Shown piece after piece: positions 14,267-17,259 of a stretch of 17,259 bases of DNA. Every line of letters starts with the position of its first letter. Positions within the stretch are counted from its first letter, which is position 1. The notes under the pieces are model-generated. The model was not told the origin of the DNA, did not search any database, and saw only the letters and a program-made list of their open reading frames with translations. A program made the translations under genes and the position numbers. The DNA comes from Thiotrichales bacterium HSG1 (GTDB lineage Bacteria > Pseudomonadota > Gammaproteobacteria > Beggiatoales > Beggiatoaceae), in the NCBI GenBank assembly GCA_030378125.1, contig JAUCGN010000014.1, positions 1 to 17,259 of the forward strand, in the 5' to 3' direction.

Positions 14267-14607
14267 CCATTGTTACCTAAACCAATAAAAATTGACAATC
14301 TTCTTGAGTTATTACATAAATATCTTAATTTAACTTGGTTATATGGAAATAAGCTGCTGGAAACAACCGAAGATAGTAGTATCTCCACAATGATATTCCC
14401 CCAATCAATGAACTGAAGAAACTTTATGAGCTAACCCTAATGGCTGATATTGATGAACTAGAAAAACAGACAGCTATTTTAGCTAAAGATGTGAAGTTAA
14501 AACCTTTTGTGACTAAAATTCAGAGCCTCCTTGAAAAATATCAAGTAGGTCAATTGATAAAATGGCTTGAAGGAGCAATGACAGATGATAAAATAGATAA
14601 AACTTGA
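14267..14607 (+). pseudogene. C-terminal remnant of a hybrid sensor histidine kinase, frameshifted
   Basis: This gap is not empty. Frame 2 from 14273 reads LPKPIKIDNLLELLHKYLNL, the end of a receiver domain with its conserved Lys-Pro, and continues to a stop at 14414-14416. From 14392 frame 1 reads DIPPINELKKLYELTLMADI and then a helical region with KFVTKIQ-like and QLIKWLEGAMT segments to a stop at 14605-14607. Together they form the typical tail of hybrid kinases in this kind of organism: a receiver followed by a short helical domain. One frameshift near 14380-14392 separates the parts. The kinase 5' portion is absent, cut by the right end of the IS4-family element. The propeller sensor gene starts 31 bp downstream. 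Confidence 0.7.
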
Positions 14608-14638
14608 AAAATACAATTAGAAACTAAGAAATAACATC

Positions 14639-17149
14639 ATGAAAATATTACCAAAAGTATTTTTATTAGCTGTGGTATTGCTTATCTCAACACTGGTAAC
14701 TGTTCACGCTGATAACACTCTTTACTTTGAACATCTTTCCGTTGAAGACGGTTTACCCCACACGGCTGTTCACAGTATTTTACAAGACCCTCTTGGGTTT
14801 ATGTGGTTTGCAACCGATGAAGGATTGGCAAAATATGATGGTCATAAATTTCAAACATACAATCATAAACCAAATAATATCAATAGTTTAAGTGAATCGA
14901 ATATTTTAAGATTGTATCAGGATAGTCACGATAATCTGTGGGTGACTACTCTGAATCATGGTATCAACAAATTTAACCCCAAAACCGAAATTTTTACCCA
15001 TTATCGTCATGATGAAAATAATCCTCATAGTGTGAGCAGTTCATTTAATTTGTTTAGCAATATTTACGAAGATCAACAGGGTCATTTATGGTTTGGAACG
15101 GCAGACGGCGGTTTAAATCGCTTTGATCCTGACACAGAACAGTTCACGGCTTACCAACATGATAAAAATGACCCCAGCACATTGAGTCATAACAAAATTA
15201 ATTATATCTATCCTGATCCTTCTGGTAAATGGTTATGGATAGGTACGCAATATGGATTGAACAAATTTGACCCAATCACTGGTCAAACAATTAGCTATAT
15301 TGATGAAAATGATTTAAGCAATAACATCATTAATGCCATCCATATTTCACCTGATCAAAGATGGATGTGGGTTGGTACCGAACATGGACTCAATCGTGTT
15401 AACCGGCATGATGGAACCATCAAACGTTATATTCACCACAAAGATAAACAAGAGAGTTTAAGTAATAACTTTGTGAGCGTGATTTACCCGGCTAATAATG
15501 GTAATCTGTGGATCGGCACATCAGGAAGTGGGTTGAACCAATTTAATCCTAGCACCGAAACTTTTGTCCGTTATCATTCTGATGTTAATTCATCATTTGC
15601 ACTGAGTGGTGACACAATTAATTCTATATTCAAAGATAAAACGGGTATATTGTGGATCGGAACTACACTTGGTGGAATCAATAAATTAGACCCGCAACGC
15701 AAAAAATTCTCTCTTTATCAGCATAATCCAAATAATCCAAACAGTCTCACAATTTCGGATATATTTGGAATGCATGTTGATCGTCAAGGTATCATATGGA
15801 TTGGTACAGCTGGGGGTGGTTTGAATAAATTCGATCCCATGACAGAACAGTTTACTCGTTACCAACATGATAAAAATCAACCTCAAAGCTTGAGTCATAA
15901 CTTTGTTCATCCGATTCTTGAAGATAGTCAAGGCTTTATCTGGATTGGAACTTGGGGTGGTGGTCTCAATAAGTTTGACCCAAAAAGTGAAACATTTACA
16001 AATTATCGGCAAAATCCAGATGACCCACACAGTTTAAGTGGTAACCGGGTGCGCGCCATTGTCGAAGATGATTGGGGAAATTTATGGATTGGTACACACT
16101 TTAATGGCATCAATAAATTTGATGGCCAACGCTTTACCCATTATCGTCATCAGCCGGGTGATCATTCGACTTTAATTGATGATAATATCTGGAATATTTT
16201 CAAAGATAGTCGTGGAAATTTATGGATAAGTACTGGGCATGGTTTTGAATGGTTTAACCCCCAAACTGAGCAGTTTGTCCATTATCAACATGATAACAAT
16301 AATCCTAATAGTTTAAGTAGTAATACGATCCATAATGTTTATGAAGATAAGCATGGTATCTTATGGTTGGCTACCCAGCAAGGATTTAGTAAGTTTGATC
16401 CCACAACGGAGCGGTTTACTCATTATTTTGAAGAAGACGGATTGCCTCACAATCGAATCCAAAGTATTCTGGCTGATGATCAGGGTTATTTGTGGATAAC
16501 TACTATCAAAGGTATGGTTAGGTTTGACCCTCAAACCGAGACTTTCAAAACTTATGATATGAATGATGGATTGCAAGGAGATTTCTTTCGAGCTTGGGCT
16601 TATGCCAAATATCCAAATGGAGAGCTGTACTTTGGCGGTTCCAATGGACTTAATCGCTTTAATCCAGCCGAAATAACCGATAATCCTCATAAGCCTCCAG
16701 TTGTGTTGACCAATTTTTTGTTATTCAACGAACCTGTAGCTATCAGTGACGATTCGGTGTTAAACAAACACATAAGTGAGCTTGACTCTATTAGGATGAC
16801 CCATGAACAATCTACTTTCAGTTTTGAATTTGCGGCTTTGAACTACACCTCATCAGCTAAAAATCAGTATGCCTATAAAATGGAAGGGTTTGATAAAGGT
16901 TGGACTAAGACAAATGCTCAACGCCGATTTGCTACTTATACCAACTTAGATGCTGGAACTTATACTTTTCGAGTGAAAGCCTCTAACAATGATGGTGTGT
17001 GGAACGAACAAGGTAAGCCAATCAAAGTCATTATTCTGCCACCTTGGTGGGAGACAATCTGGTTTAGAGGAATAGTATTAATATTGGTAATTGGTATAAT
17101 TTTTGGTGGATTCTGGTGGCGAATTAATCTTATAGGACTTACGCATTGA
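14639..17149 (+). CDS. Periplasmic two-propeller ligand-binding sensor (Reg_prop and Y_Y_Y), truncated before its signalling domain
   Basis: The protein has 836 residues, with a signal peptide at about 1-24 (ending TVHA before DN). About 14 two-component regulator propeller repeats follow, each with a core like LWIGT..GGLNKFDP.TE.F..Y, matching two seven-bladed propellers. A Y_Y_Y domain is at about 690-795 (NQYAYKMEGFDKGW, GTYTFRVKASNNDGVWNE). A membrane helix follows PPWWETIWF at about 807-826. Such sensors normally continue into a cytoplasmic histidine kinase, HTH or cyclase domain. Here the ORF ends about 10 residues after the helix, where the end of an insertion sequence (about 17131) supplies the last codons and stop. 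It is therefore probably a non-signalling fragment. The upstream remnant of a hybrid kinase suggests a former sensor cluster. Confidence 0.87.
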   Translation: MKILPKVFLLAVVLLISTLVTVHADNTLYFEHLSVEDGLPHTAVHSILQDPLGFMWFATDEGLAKYDGHKFQTYNHKPNNINSLSESNILRLYQDSHDNLWVTTLNHGINKFNPKTEIFTHYRHDENNPHSVSSSFNLFSNIYEDQQGHLWFGTADGGLNRFDPDTEQFTAYQHDKNDPSTLSHNKINYIYPDPSGKWLWIGTQYGLNKFDPITGQTISYIDENDLSNNIINAIHISPDQRWMWVGTEHGLNRVNRHDGTIKRYIHHKDKQESLSNNFVSVIYPANNGNLWIGTSGSGLNQFNPSTETFVRYHSDVNSSFALSGDTINSIFKDKTGILWIGTTLGGINKLDPQRKKFSLYQHNPNNPNSLTISDIFGMHVDRQGIIWIGTAGGGLNKFDPMTEQFTRYQHDKNQPQSLSHNFVHPILEDSQGFIWIGTWGGGLNKFDPKSETFTNYRQNPDDPHSLSGNRVRAIVEDDWGNLWIGTHFNGINKFDGQRFTHYRHQPGDHSTLIDDNIWNIFKDSRGNLWISTGHGFEWFNPQTEQFVHYQHDNNNPNSLSSNTIHNVYEDKHGILWLATQQGFSKFDPTTERFTHYFEEDGLPHNRIQSILADDQGYLWITTIKGMVRFDPQTETFKTYDMNDGLQGDFFRAWAYAKYPNGELYFGGSNGLNRFNPAEITDNPHKPPVVLTNFLLFNEPVAISDDSVLNKHISELDSIRMTHEQSTFSFEFAALNYTSSAKNQYAYKMEGFDKGWTKTNAQRRFATYTNLDAGTYTFRVKASNNDGVWNEQGKPIKVIILPPWWETIWFRGIVLILVIGIIFGGFWWRINLIGLTH

Positions 17150-17259
17150 CAAATCCAAAAAAACATTATTCTAAATAAATTCAATAACTTAAAATAAATT
17201 ATAGAGGGATTTTCCTGTGAACTTGAGAATCAAGATGTCTAATGCTAGGCATAAAATTT
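17131..17259. mobile_element. End of a second insertion sequence, cut by the window edge
   Basis: TATAGGACTTACGCA at 17131-17145 resembles the outer end of insertion sequences common in cyanobacteria and sulfur bacteria, and it coincides exactly with the point where the propeller sensor loses its expected continuation. The sequence after it is non-coding up to a possible start codon at 17217. The opposite end, and therefore the inverted repeat, is outside the window. Confidence 0.5.
17217..17259 (+). CDS. Possible start of a transposase gene, partial at the window edge
   Basis: A GTG at 17217, or an in-frame ATG at 17235, opens a frame that runs to the last base (ending MSNARHKI). AGAGGGA at 17203-17209 gives a well-placed ribosome-binding site, 7 bp from the GTG. 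Its position inside the putative insertion sequence, about 85 bp from the element end, fits a transposase start. Only 14 codons are visible and the family cannot be assigned. Confidence 0.3.
   Translation, partial: MNLRIKMSNARHKI

Noticed and set aside
14717..16700. Possible tandem DNA repeat array or CRISPR
   Set aside because: The regular spacing is that of protein propeller blades in one open frame, with divergent DNA; there are no identical repeats with unique spacers.
1..17259. tRNA, rRNA, riboswitch or phage integrase signals
   Set aside because: No cloverleaf, rRNA segment, known riboswitch core or integrase motif was recognised on either strand by eye.

Overview
The window looks like accessory chromosome from an AT-rich gammaproteobacterium, most likely a filamentous or giant sulfur bacterium (Beggiatoaceae/Thiotrichaceae). 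That placement is an inference from gene content: two-partner-secretion exoproteins in tandem, a caspase-like peptidase, DUF4384 proteins, propeller-type sensors, a toxin-antitoxin pair and many small inverted-repeat elements. No rRNA, tRNA or conserved housekeeping gene is present to confirm it.

Layout. (1) 1-7484, plus strand: a large secreted hemagglutinin-like TpsA protein, a truncated relative (86 codons), an OmpR-type response regulator with its histidine kinase (4-bp overlap), and a second full-length TpsA paralog starting 17 bp after the kinase stop. The two full-length paralogs share a 369-bp block that differs at one base, although the rest of the genes has diverged. This indicates recent gene conversion. 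(2) 7477-9292: a minus-strand radical SAM/SPASM protein with an extra N-terminal domain, bracketed by two ~90-bp MITE-like elements in opposite orientation. The left one supplies the stop codon of the upstream tpsA paralog. (3) 9366-13053, minus strand: two paralogous exported DUF4384 proteins, an intergenic inverted repeat, the ghost of a caspase gene 3' end, a VapC-type PIN toxin with a putative antitoxin, and a caspase-family peptidase. (4) 12972-14266: an IS4-family insertion sequence that has cut off the caspase 5' end. Its other side borders an unrelated, frameshifted C-terminal remnant of a hybrid sensor kinase. (5) 14639-17149, plus strand: a periplasmic two-propeller sensor (14 blades, Y_Y_Y domain, one membrane helix) whose cytoplasmic part is cut off by the end of another IS at about 17131.

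How the genes may work together. The two-component system probably forms one transcription unit with the second tpsA and may control it; no TpsB transporter is in the window. The caspase and the two DUF4384 proteins belong to families that often occur together, and here they flank a toxin-antitoxin pair, so region 3 is the best candidate for an uncharacterised module. The rest of the window shows a genome under heavy remodelling: IS-mediated gene truncation, MITE insertion, paralog conversion and gene ghosts.
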